From Deltaproteobacteria bacterium (GTDB taxonomy: Bacteria > Myxococcota_A > Polyangia > HGW-17 > JAJRWW01): DNA of 32,912 nucleotides. Location of the stretch: contig JAOZUO010000016.1 of NCBI GenBank assembly GCA_029938605.1, positions 38,991 through 71,902 on the forward strand. The letters run 5' to 3'. Shown in pieces: positions 26,386 to 32,856 of the stretch. The notes beneath the pieces are model-generated. The model worked only from the letters and a program-made list of their open reading frames with translations, was not told the origin of the DNA and made no database searches. Every line of letters starts with the position of its first letter. The first letter of the stretch is position 1. The translations under genes were made by a program, and so were the position numbers.

Positions 26386-27814
26386 AGTCAAACAGCTCCC
26401 ATTCGATTTTCTTCTTGAAGCGGTCATAGCGCCGCTCGAATGTCTTGATGGTCCGACGCACCCAGGGATGCTGCGGATTGATGATCCGCGGAGTCACGAA
26501 GATGGCCAACTGGGTCTTTCCTCGCTGGAATTCCCGCGACTTGAAAAGCTCCCCGAGGATCGGGATGTGCCCCAGGATGGGGATCTTGTTGACCGACTTG
26601 GAGCCCTTGTTGTGGTACAGGCCGGAGATCACCAAAGTAGAGCCCTCTCGCATGGTCACTGTGGTCTTGACCTTACGCGAGATGAAGCCCGGAATGCCGT
26701 TGGAGGCAACAGACCAATCCAACTCCGAGACCTCGGCCTCGAGGGTGGTGGTGATATTGCCGCGGGAGTCGGCGATGGGCGACATCTTCATCAACACGCC
26801 GTATTCCTTAAACTCCACCGTGCAAGCGCCCAGGGGCGTACAACTCACGATGGGCACTTCGCCGCCCACCATGAACTTGGCCTTGCCGCCGGAACCACAC
26901 ACGAGCTTCGGCTTGGCCAGGGTGCGCGCGAAGCCCCGCTTGAACATCATCTTGAACTGCGCGCTCATGGAGGTCTCGGGCGTCTTCAGGCTCAGTTGGA
27001 CACTGTGGCCGGCGGCCGGGACGATGCCAATCTGGCCCGTGATCTCTCCAGACGCAGTGATGGCCGCCGGTAGCTGCAGGCCGAACTTGATATCGGCGTT
27101 TTGCACCATCTCGATGAACTTCACCTCCACCAATACCTGGCGCCCCTTGCCCACGGTGAGCAGGTCTACGACCTTGAGGTCCATATTATTGATGAGCTTA
27201 TGGACCTTCTTCTGCTCGGTCTTGGAGCCGATGGCGCCCTCGAGGTAGACCATTCCACCATAGAGATTCGCCTTCACCGTGGTGAGCCCCGCCGTCTGCA
27301 GGATCTTGTTGATCTCGGTCACTGCGCTGGGCCGATAGCCGACGAAATTTTTCAGCTTCTTCTTTCCGAAGAGCTTCACGGCCTTGATCACGCGCCCATA
27401 GTCCTGGGTGGTGAGGGCCCGACCGTCGATGATCACCATGTTGCCGAACATCCGCGGGAAGATCCCCTCCACGGGCCCGAGGAAGTCCTTCACTGCCTGG
27501 AGCAGCTCGCTGACCTGCTGCTTGGAGACGGTAACGCGAACCTTGTACACCTTGCCGTTAGACAGGGTGAAATGCACCTCGGTGACCCCACCGGAGATAC
27601 CTACGATGGTGGCGCCCTTAGCGAAATACCGCACGATATCTGTCACGCGCGGGTTCAGGGTGTGAACCTGGACTACCTTTCGCGGAGTAGTGATATTGGT
27701 CGACTGGCCGACACCCAAGCTGATCTTCTTAATAGCCAAAGCTGGGGTCGCTACCCCCAACACGAGGGCAAAGACCTGAAGCGAGATGATGGAGCGCAGC
27801 ACTGTCCCGTTCAT
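26384..27814 (-). CDS. cpaC: Tad-type outer-membrane secretin
   Basis: The 476-residue protein forms the outer-membrane pore of a Tad/type II-like system. A signal peptide ends at about residue 27 (TPALA). The N-terminal part has the CpaC pattern of periplasmic domains (VGQSTNITTPRKVVQVHTLNP, ISGGVTEVHF and a BON-like region near 140-220). The secretin domain (about 225-440) includes VEVKFIEMVQ, RTLAKPKLVC, KAKFMVGGEVPI and the closing VNKIPILGHIPILGELFKS. A basic tail of about 35 residues follows. It is the first gene of the operon. Its ribosome-binding site AAGGTGG can pair into a small hairpin (27819-27831). Confidence 0.95.
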   Translation of the reverse strand: MNGTVLRSIISLQVFALVLGVATPALAIKKISLGVGQSTNITTPRKVVQVHTLNPRVTDIVRYFAKGATIVGISGGVTEVHFTLSNGKVYKVRVTVSKQQVSELLQAVKDFLGPVEGIFPRMFGNMVIIDGRALTTQDYGRVIKAVKLFGKKKLKNFVGYRPSAVTEINKILQTAGLTTVKANLYGGMVYLEGAIGSKTEQKKVHKLINNMDLKVVDLLTVGKGRQVLVEVKFIEMVQNADIKFGLQLPAAITASGEITGQIGIVPAAGHSVQLSLKTPETSMSAQFKMMFKRGFARTLAKPKLVCGSGGKAKFMVGGEVPIVSCTPLGACTVEFKEYGVLMKMSPIADSRGNITTTLEAEVSELDWSVASNGIPGFISRKVKTTVTMREGSTLVISGLYHNKGSKSVNKIPILGHIPILGELFKSREFQRGKTQLAIFVTPRIINPQHPWVRRTIKTFERRYDRFKKKIEWELFD

Positions 27815-27818
27815 GAGC

Positions 27819-27831
27819 CACCTTTCAGGTG
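27819..27831 (-). promoter_or_regulatory. Hairpin over the secretin ribosome-binding site
   Basis: In the mRNA, CACCTGAAAGGTG can form five base pairs around a GAA loop. The 3' arm AGGTG is part of the Shine-Dalgarno sequence for the secretin ATG at 27814. It is short, so control of translation is only a suggestion. Confidence 0.35.
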
Positions 27832-27847
27832 ATGCAATAGCCTGTAA

Positions 27848-27876
27848 AAGATACAGAAATCACCCGGCAAGGTCAA
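27848..27876 (-). promoter_or_regulatory. Promoter for the secretin/FHA operon
   Basis: On the minus strand TTGACC (27871-27876), 17 bases and TATCTT (27848-27853) form a sigma70-like promoter, with initiation near 27841, about 27 bases before the ATG. The rest of 27877-28042 shows nothing I recognise. Confidence 0.45.
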
Positions 27877-28042
27877 GGCGCGACCGGAGCGCAATACAGT
27901 CTGGGACAGTGCCTGAGATCACTGGATTTTCAGCGATAGCGGAAGCCAGGTGGGGTTCGAGGTCCTGGAGGCCCGGAAGCGGCCGTAGGCGGCGTTCCCC
28001 AAAAGCTGAGCTTGGCGGTCTAAGCGGTCCTAGATGGGGATG

Positions 28043-28522
28043 TTAGATGAGGGCGACCGAGACGATGCAGGCGCAGAGGATACCGAGGATGCGGGCGTGG
28101 GGGCCAAGGTCGTAGGCCAACGCCCGGTAGAAGGGGAGCCTCTCAGCGCGATCGAGGGACTGCCGGATGTGCGCCAGGTGCAGGTCGCTCTCGGCTTTCT
28201 TCTCGCCCATGAGAAACTCACGGGCAGTGTCCAGAGCGTTGTCCAGGTGGTGGTCACGATCCAACCGACGCAGAACCTTGGCGTCCAGGAGCGGGCGCAT
28301 GAGGCCCATGAAGGCGCCGATGGCCACGCCCCCGGCACAGCCCGCCAGGACCGACTGCCAAAGGGCCGGACCGGCGTACCCAAGCCCCACCACCAGCATG
28401 GTCAGAAAAGCGATGGCAGCCGCGACGATGCCCACGAGAATGACACCCTCCACGGCGTGGCGGATACGATAGACGATGCGAGCGCGTTTCATGATTCGAT
28501 TGAGGCGGTCGATGTCTGTCAT
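28043..28522 (-). CDS. Small membrane protein, resembling the N-terminus of DUF4175-type proteins
   Basis: I start it at the ATG at 28522 because GGGAG lies ten bases upstream; the frame continues further upstream to 28729 without a ribosome-binding site. The 159-residue product opens MTDIDRLNRIMKRARI and has two adjacent hydrophobic segments (about 23-48 and 55-75). A charged segment KVLRRLDRDHHLDNALDTAREFL follows, and a last hydrophobic segment runs to the stop (LGILCACIVSVALI). This order resembles the N-terminal part of larger DUF4175-like proteins of Deltaproteobacteria, so it may be a shortened relative. That comparison is from memory and loose. No function assigned. Confidence 0.65.
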   Translation of the reverse strand: MTDIDRLNRIMKRARIVYRIRHAVEGVILVGIVAAAIAFLTMLVVGLGYAGPALWQSVLAGCAGGVAIGAFMGLMRPLLDAKVLRRLDRDHHLDNALDTAREFLMGEKKAESDLHLAHIRQSLDRAERLPFYRALAYDLGPHARILGILCACIVSVALI

Positions 28523-28769
28523 GGCGTGTTCTCCCTTCGAGCGTGTGACCCTGATACCAATCTGGGCCGTCGAATATTCCCTGTCCGTCCTTCGGGCATC
28601 CCACCACATGGTCTCGCACACACAGAAACACCTCAGCGCTCCGGGCGGCGACTTTGTGCCCTCATACCTGTAACGAGTGACGAACGGTGTTACTGACGCC
28701 TCCGGGAACAAAAAGTTCTCAGATGCCAAACTTTATTTTCGCACGCACATGTGGGTATATACCGTCCCA
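28523..28769. other. Intergenic region before queF repeats
   Basis: About 250 bases lie between the small membrane protein and the repeat array. There is a TATATA at 28756-28761 that could be a -10 for queF, but the upstream -35 match is poor. I see no riboswitch fold of the preQ1 type, no RNA gene and no convincing ORF; frames crossing it run into the repeats with frameshifting unit lengths. Confidence 0.5.
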
Positions 28770-28898
28770 GAGCCCATTCTCGGAGTCCACGAGCCCATTC
28801 TCGGAGTCCACGAGCCCATTCTCGGAGTCCACGAGCCAAATTCTCGGAGCCCACGAACCAAATTCTCGGAGCCCACGAACCAAATTCTCGGAGCCCAC
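28770..28898 (+). repeat. Six tandem repeats ending at the queF start codon
   Basis: Three 21-base units GAGCCCATTCTCGGAGTCCAC (28770-28790, 28791-28811, 28812-28832) are followed by three 22-base units with AAATT in place of ATT and CCCAC in place of TCCAC (28833-28854, 28855-28876, 28877-28898). The ATG of queF begins at 28899. Every unit contains CGGAG five bases before its end, so the last copy supplies the Shine-Dalgarno sequence. The 22-base units shift frame, so the array is not coding. Confidence 0.9.
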
Positions 28899-29252
28899 AT
28901 GACCACCCAGCCCAGCCGCGAAATCGAAACATTCGACAACCCCAACCCTGGGCGAGACTACGAGATCCTCATCGACAGCCCCGAGTTCACCTGCCTGTGC
29001 CCCATGACGGGCCAGCCGGATTTCGCCACGATCACCGTGACGTACGTACCGGACCTCCGATGCGTGGAGCTCAAGAGCCTCAAACTCTATCTATGGTCCT
29101 ACCGGGAGGAGGGCGCCTTCCACGAAGCCGTCACCAATCAAATCTGCGACGACCTGGTAAAAGCCCTCGCCCCCCGAAGCCTAGAAGTACGAGCCATGTT
29201 CAACATCCGAGGCGGAATCACCACCACAGTAATAGTCCGCCACCCAAAGTAA
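28899..29252 (+). CDS. queF: NADPH-dependent 7-cyano-7-deazaguanine (preQ0) reductase
   Basis: QueF reduces the nitrile of preQ0 to the amine preQ1, the last soluble step before queuosine is put into tRNA. The 117-residue product is the short, single-domain type. It carries the catalytic cysteine C34 in [12 protein letters not shown] and D41 after it. The motif [15 protein letters not shown] follows, with E57 in the nucleobase-binding position, then FHE. The B. subtilis enzyme is 165 residues, so both ends are trimmed here, but the active-site residues are kept. The ATG at 28899 follows GGAG by five bases; an apparent longer frame from 28677 runs through the repeats and is rejected. No other queuosine gene is in the window. 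Confidence 0.95.
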   Translation: MTTQPSREIETFDNPNPGRDYEILIDSPEFTCLCPMTGQPDFATITVTYVPDLRCVELKSLKLYLWSYREEGAFHEAVTNQICDDLVKALAPRSLEVRAMFNIRGGITTTVIVRHPK

Positions 29253-29305
29253 TAGTCCGCCACCCAAAGTAATACTCCGCCACCCAAAGTAATACTCCGC
29301 CACCC
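29231..29305 (+). repeat. Four tandem 20-base repeats overlapping the 3' end of queF
   Basis: The unit AATAGTCCGCCACCCAAAGT occurs at 29231-29250, 29251-29270, 29271-29290 (AATACT variant) and 29291-29305 (partial). The first copy is the end of queF itself, encoding the last residues before the TAA at 29250-29252. The array looks like tandem duplication of the gene's 3' end after the stop. Confidence 0.9.
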
Positions 29306-29345
29306 GACCTGACCCCGCACACGCTCCCATCCCACAAGTCCCAAA

Positions 29346-29395
29346 GGCGCAACATCGCCACCACCTTCACCCGAAGGTTGCCCTGATATTGCGCC
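29346..29395. repeat. REP-like palindromic element, copy 1
   Basis: Outer arms GGCGCAACATC (29346-29356) and GATATTGCGCC (29385-29395) pair at 10 of 11 positions. The inner arms ACCTTC (29363-29368) and GAAGGT (29373-29378) pair perfectly around ACCC. This is the longest and best-formed copy. Confidence 0.8.
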
Positions 29396-29412
29396 TAACT
29401 CCTCGCCTCGCC

Positions 29413-29456
29413 GCAACATCCCCCCCACCTTCACCCGAAGGTACCCCGGATATTGC
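29413..29456. repeat. REP-like palindromic element, copy 2
   Basis: The arms GCAACATC (29413-29420) and GATATTGC (29449-29456) flank the inner hairpin ACCTTC-ACCC-GAAGGT (29427-29442). Its core is identical to copy 1; the inner spacer sequences differ. Confidence 0.8.
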
Positions 29457-29476
29457 CCCCGCCGTCCCAAAGAGAC

Positions 29477-29520
29477 GCAACATCGCTAACACCTTCGCCC
29501 GAAGGCCCCAGCGATCTTGC
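29477..29520. repeat. REP-like palindromic element, copy 3
   Basis: The arms GCAACATC (29477-29484) and GATCTTGC (29513-29520) flank ACCTTC-GCCC-GAAGGC (29491-29506). Compared with copies 1 and 2 it has A-to-G in the loop, T-to-C in the inner arm and A-to-C in the right outer arm, so it is the most diverged. Confidence 0.75.
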
Positions 29521-29611
29521 TGCTGTGCCCCCCCCTGCTGTGCCCCCGCAGACGCAACCAATATCCCCACCGGCCGATAACCTGAACAACAACCTCACAC
29601 AGGAGAGCTTC

Positions 29612-30400
29612 ATGGTGCCTCTGGGACATCACATCCGAATTCGTCTGGCCGATAACCGGGTCATCGCTCCCACTCCAAAACAACAGCGACTCATCACCCG
29701 CATAGTGCTCGAGCAGGGACGTCGCGACACCCTACTCTGTACATCCCTGGCAGGGACTCACCTCCACCTCGATGCCCTATGCAGCGAAGCCCGGTCGAGT
29801 CGCCTGGTTCAACGCATCACCTCGAGCGTCAAGCAGCGCCTCACCCTGCCGTTGGGATTCACGCACTACCCCCATGAGCCCATCCGGGACCATAGACACC
29901 TCTGTTACAGCACGCGCTACATCTTCACCCAGCACCAGCACCATGGACTGCCGCCGGAGCAGACGCTGGACGGCACAAATCTGCCCGATCTACTGGGAAT
30001 GCGATTCATCGGCTCGTACACGCTCGAGAATCTCCGGAAATGGCTTCCGCAACTGCGGAGGTCGCAGCTCATTGAGTGGCTCGGCGTGACCGACCTCCAT
30101 ACGGCGGAAGGCACAGTGGATGACGTTGTTCAGGCCGCACTGGCAGCGGCGGCGCTGTGCGATCTGCACCGGTCCTCACCGCGGGTCATCACCACACGTC
30201 GTGCCATTGTAGAGCTCGTAGACAATCGTCTGTCGACAGCCGAGCTATGCGAGCTATTCGCCATTCGCCCTCGGACCCTGACCTGGCTACGGAGACGACC
30301 CGTGGATCACAGGCTGGTCCACGCCATTCGCCTCCAGGTCGGCACACGGGCTGCTCTACGTTCCCGACGCCACGACTGGAACAACGAAATCCCGGCGTAA
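29612..30400 (+). CDS. Divergent HUH/Y1 transposase-like protein (RAYT-like)
   Basis: The 262-residue product starts at the ATG at 29612, six bases after GGAG in AGGAGAG. Its layout fits REP-associated tyrosine transposases. There is an N-terminal strand (HHIRIRLADNR), an HxH motif with H50 and H52 (AGTHLHLDAL), and a tyrosine Y103 (STRYIFTQH) where the family has RYIxxNP. The 53-residue distance from H50 to Y103 is close to that of E. coli TnpA-REP. A C-terminal helical part (TTRRAIVELVDNRLSTAELCELFAIRPRTLTWL) looks like a DNA-binding helix-turn-helix. Overall similarity is low, so it may be domesticated. Three REP-like palindromes lie just upstream. Assignment is by motif and spacing only. 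The gene converges with the VKOR-DsbA gene. Confidence 0.6.
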   Translation: MVPLGHHIRIRLADNRVIAPTPKQQRLITRIVLEQGRRDTLLCTSLAGTHLHLDALCSEARSSRLVQRITSSVKQRLTLPLGFTHYPHEPIRDHRHLCYSTRYIFTQHQHHGLPPEQTLDGTNLPDLLGMRFIGSYTLENLRKWLPQLRRSQLIEWLGVTDLHTAEGTVDDVVQAALAAAALCDLHRSSPRVITTRRAIVELVDNRLSTAELCELFAIRPRTLTWLRRRPVDHRLVHAIRLQVGTRAALRSRRHDWNNEIPA

Positions 30401-30401
30401 A

Positions 30402-30428
30402 GGCAAAGCCCCTGTCCGCTACTTTGCC
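30402..30428. terminator. Weak hairpin between converging genes
   Basis: GGCAAAG (30402-30408) and CTTTGCC (30422-30428) form a 7-bp stem with a 13-base loop. They lie between the RAYT-like stop and the last codons of the VKOR-DsbA gene. There is no T tract on either side, so a terminator role is uncertain. Confidence 0.3.
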
Positions 30429-32656
30429 CCCATACCCGGCGCGGGCCCCATACCCGAAGCGGGCTCCATACCCGGCGCGGGCTCCATACCCGAAGCTGCC
30501 CCCATACCCGAAGCTGCCCCCATACCCGGCGCGGGCTCCATACCCGAAGCTGCCCCCATACCCGAAGCTGCCCCCATACCCGGCGCGGGCTCCAAACCCG
30601 GGGCGGATCTCGGCCCCGCCTTCTTCAGGGCCGCGCGGATGGTCTTCTCGTTGGGGGCGTAGGTCCGAACGAAGGGCTGCCCCACGGGCTCGAAGAAAAA
30701 TGCCGGCGCCCCGGGTACACCCTTCCCGTCCCGTTTGCCTAGCTTCTCGCCGTAGAAGATCTCCTGACGCAACTTCTGCGAAATGGCGTGGGTGTTCAAA
30801 CACTGGCCAAAGCGCCGCATGTCCAGCCCGGCCAATCGCGCCATGCGCACCATATTCGGCGGCCGCCGCTTGCTGTACTTGCGATACAGCGCGTCGTTCA
30901 TCTCCCAAAATCGCCCCTGATCTCTCGCACACAGCGCCGCCCGGGCCATGACGCAGGCCCGCTTGTGCTGCGGTCGCTTCACCGTCGGGTTGCACTGGTG
31001 GCCCAGCGGATACTGCAGATGCACCAGCCGCACGTCCTCGCGCAGGTCCTTATGCTTTTTGAGAAGCTGCCGGATGTTCGCGTGGAAGCGCTTACAGAAG
31101 TAGCACTCGTAGTCTGACAGCTCGTAGACGGTCAGCCGCGGGTTCTTCGCCCCGATCCACGGGTGACCATCCTTCGTCAGGCCGTGGTCCACGCTCCCGG
31201 CTCCCCTGGCGCCGAAGACTTCCTTCAGCGCGCTATCGATATACATCACATGGGGGTGCCCACGCCGCAGGTCCTCGCCTTTTCGCTCGAACACATAAAA
31301 GGGCGTCCCGGGAATGGTCTCGCCGATGCACTCCTTCGCCATGCGGTCGCCGATTTTCATGTCCAGGGCGAGCTTCTTCTTCGCGCGGCTCGAAGTCAGG
31401 CACCGTTCGAACTTCGAAATATCCAACTTCAGCTTGGCCGCCAACCCCTGCAGATTCGCCCCGCCCCGCCGCCGCTGGCGCCGGAACATCATATCGTTCA
31501 TGTGCCAGAACTTCCCCTGCTCCGCCGCGCACACCGCGCCCATGGCCAACTCACAGGCCCGGGGATGGAACGGCCGATCCACCGTCGGGTTGCAGGCCTG
31601 GTCCAACGGATACTGGTAGTGCACCACCCGGACCTTGTCCCGATACTTCTTCTTGTTGAGGATCTCCCGCAGCCGCGCGTTGAAGCCCCGACAAAACCCA
31701 CACTGATAGTCCGAAAACTCGTGGATGGTCAGGACCGGATCCTTCGCGCCGATCCAATGATGCCCATCCTTCGTCACACCGTGCGCCAGGTTCCCCGGAC
31801 CCACCGGCTCGTTCAGCTTCCAGTAGTTGGGGTACAGGGCCATGAGCGCCCCGGCTACGACCACCACCACCCCAGCCCCCCACGCCAAACGCGACACATT
31901 GCGCCCCAACAGCGCCACGTCCCGCCGCACCGACGCCACCACCCCGCCATGCTTTCGACACACCCACCAGCTCACCACCAGCAGCACCGTGTTGACCACG
32001 TACAACCCCGCACACACCAGACACAACGACTTCACCAGGAATTGCGAAATATACGCCATCCCCAGCGCCCCCAAAAACGCCCCCACCGACACAACGAACA
32101 TCACCCCAGGCATCGTGTGCCAAACCCAGTCATTCTCCCCTCCCTTGCCCGCGCGATCACGACCGCGACCACGACGACGCCACTGTCGAACCTGCACCCC
32201 AAACACCGCCAACAACCCCAGGATCAGCACCGCATAAAACAGGATGGACCACACCGAAACCGGCACCCCCCAAAGCACCGCCCAGGGCGACTCCGCCACC
32301 GAAAGACAGTCCACCTTAGAATGCACCGAGCAGTAAGAACTAGCATTCGGCTGCGTATGCGCCTTCACATGGAGCTGCGTCAACATCACCGACCCCACCA
32401 ACCCCACCACACAAAACACCACAAAAACAGCCCGCAAAACCGGCGCCCGCAACCGACTATCAATCAACTCCTCCGCCGACTCCTCCGCCGACTCCTCCGC
32501 CGACTCCTCCGCCCGCTCCCCTTCCGACTCCTCCGCCCGCTCCCCTTCCGACTCCTCCGCCGACTCCTCCGCCGACTCCCCCGCCCGCTCCTCCGCCCGC
32601 TCCTCCGCCCGCTCCTCCGCTGACTCCTCAATTCTATCGTCAGTTCCAGTACTCAT
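30419..32656 (-). CDS. VKOR-DsbA-DsbA fusion, thiol-disulfide oxidoreductase
   Basis: The 745-residue protein joins three redox modules. A Glu/Ser/Arg repeat tail (9-64) precedes a VKOR-like membrane domain of about five helices (70-280). Its cysteine pairs are C109/C117 and C212-L-V-C215, the latter being the quinone-facing CxxC. Two periplasmic DsbA/DsbG-like thioredoxin domains follow, with C319-GF-C322 and C518-YF-C521, each with its cis-proline (IPGTPF, VPGAPA). The two share HGxTKDGHxWIGAKxPxLT starts and a further conserved cysteine block (CNPTV...AC), so they arose by duplication. The last 55 residues are Gly/Met/Pro repeats. Inferred role: oxidising or isomerising disulfides in exported proteins, such as the cysteine-rich proteins at 1-1708. 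A TATATT (32695-32700, minus strand) could be its -10. Confidence 0.93.
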   Translation of the reverse strand: MSTGTDDRIEESAEERAEERAEERAGESAEESAEESEGERAEESEGERAEESAEESAEESAEELIDSRLRAPVLRAVFVVFCVVGLVGSVMLTQLHVKAHTQPNASSYCSVHSKVDCLSVAESPWAVLWGVPVSVWSILFYAVLILGLLAVFGVQVRQWRRRGRGRDRAGKGGENDWVWHTMPGVMFVVSVGAFLGALGMAYISQFLVKSLCLVCAGLYVVNTVLLVVSWWVCRKHGGVVASVRRDVALLGRNVSRLAWGAGVVVVVAGALMALYPNYWKLNEPVGPGNLAHGVTKDGHHWIGAKDPVLTIHEFSDYQCGFCRGFNARLREILNKKKYRDKVRVVHYQYPLDQACNPTVDRPFHPRACELAMGAVCAAEQGKFWHMNDMMFRRQRRRGGANLQGLAAKLKLDISKFERCLTSSRAKKKLALDMKIGDRMAKECIGETIPGTPFYVFERKGEDLRRGHPHVMYIDSALKEVFGARGAGSVDHGLTKDGHPWIGAKNPRLTVYELSDYECYFCKRFHANIRQLLKKHKDLREDVRLVHLQYPLGHQCNPTVKRPQHKRACVMARAALCARDQGRFWEMNDALYRKYSKRRPPNMVRMARLAGLDMRRFGQCLNTHAISQKLRQEIFYGEKLGKRDGKGVPGAPAFFFEPVGQPFVRTYAPNEKTIRAALKKAGPRSAPGLEPAPGMGAASGMGAASGMEPAPGMGAASGMGAASGMEPAPGMEPASGMGPAPGMGAK
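30429..30602 (-). repeat. Tandem repeats encoding the Gly/Met/Pro tail
   Basis: An 18-base unit appears as two variants, one encoding GMGAAS and one encoding GMEPAP, about nine times in alternating order at the C-terminus of the VKOR-DsbA gene. Frame is kept throughout. The function of the tail is unknown. Confidence 0.85.
32466..32632 (-). repeat. Tandem repeats encoding the Glu/Ser/Arg head
   Basis: Twelve-base units TCCTCCGCCGAC, TCCTCCGCCCGC and TCCCCTTCCGAC/CGC variants, read on the minus strand, encode EESA, EERA and EGER. They lie at the predicted cytoplasmic N-terminus of the VKOR-DsbA protein. Confidence 0.85.
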
Positions 32657-32799
32657 ACGCTCTCGCTCTCAATTCCAAAGCAACCAAGACCAGGAATATA
32701 GCAGCCTTTCTCACCCCACACAGCCCGAGATCGCTCTCCCAAACCCCCATCCCCCAAACACCCCAAACCATCCCCCTAACCCCCCAAAAACACAACCTC

Positions 32800-32828
32800 T
32801 TGACACCCCAACCCCCCAATGCTAACCA
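32800..32828 (+). promoter_or_regulatory. Possible promoter for tRNA-Thr
   Basis: TTGACA (32800-32805) and, after 17 bases, TAACCA (32823-32828), the latter preceded by TGC as in an extended -10. Initiation near 32835 would be about 22 bases before the tRNA. The -10 is weak; the -35 is perfect. Confidence 0.45.
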
Positions 32829-32856
32829 ACCCGACGCTACTCAAACAGAGCAGCAC

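Larger units (their letters stand above)
29253..29611. other. Repeat-filled intergenic region between queF and the RAYT-like gene
   Basis: The 359 bases hold the last three 20-base repeats, then three palindromic elements (29346-29520), then CTGCTGTGCCCCC twice (29521-29549 area). A possible fragment of a fourth element (GACGCAACCAATATC) lies near 29551. No ORF with a ribosome-binding site is seen on either strand. Confidence 0.7.

Noticed and set aside
25272..26387. 371-codon plus-strand frame rich in Leu/Arg
   Set aside because: It is the antisense of the Pro/Gln linker and FHA domain of the CpaF fusion; the leucine/arginine runs mirror CAG/CCG repeats.
28523..28769. preQ1 riboswitch upstream of queF
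   Set aside because: No compact C-rich loop plus A-rich tail typical of preQ1-I was seen, and the leader next to the gene is filled by repeats.
28677..28898. N-terminal extension of QueF through the repeat array
   Set aside because: The 22-base repeat units change frame, no ribosome-binding site precedes the early ATG, and the family match begins at 28899.
28770..29305. CRISPR array
   Set aside because: The units are directly adjacent with no unique spacers, and no cas genes are near.
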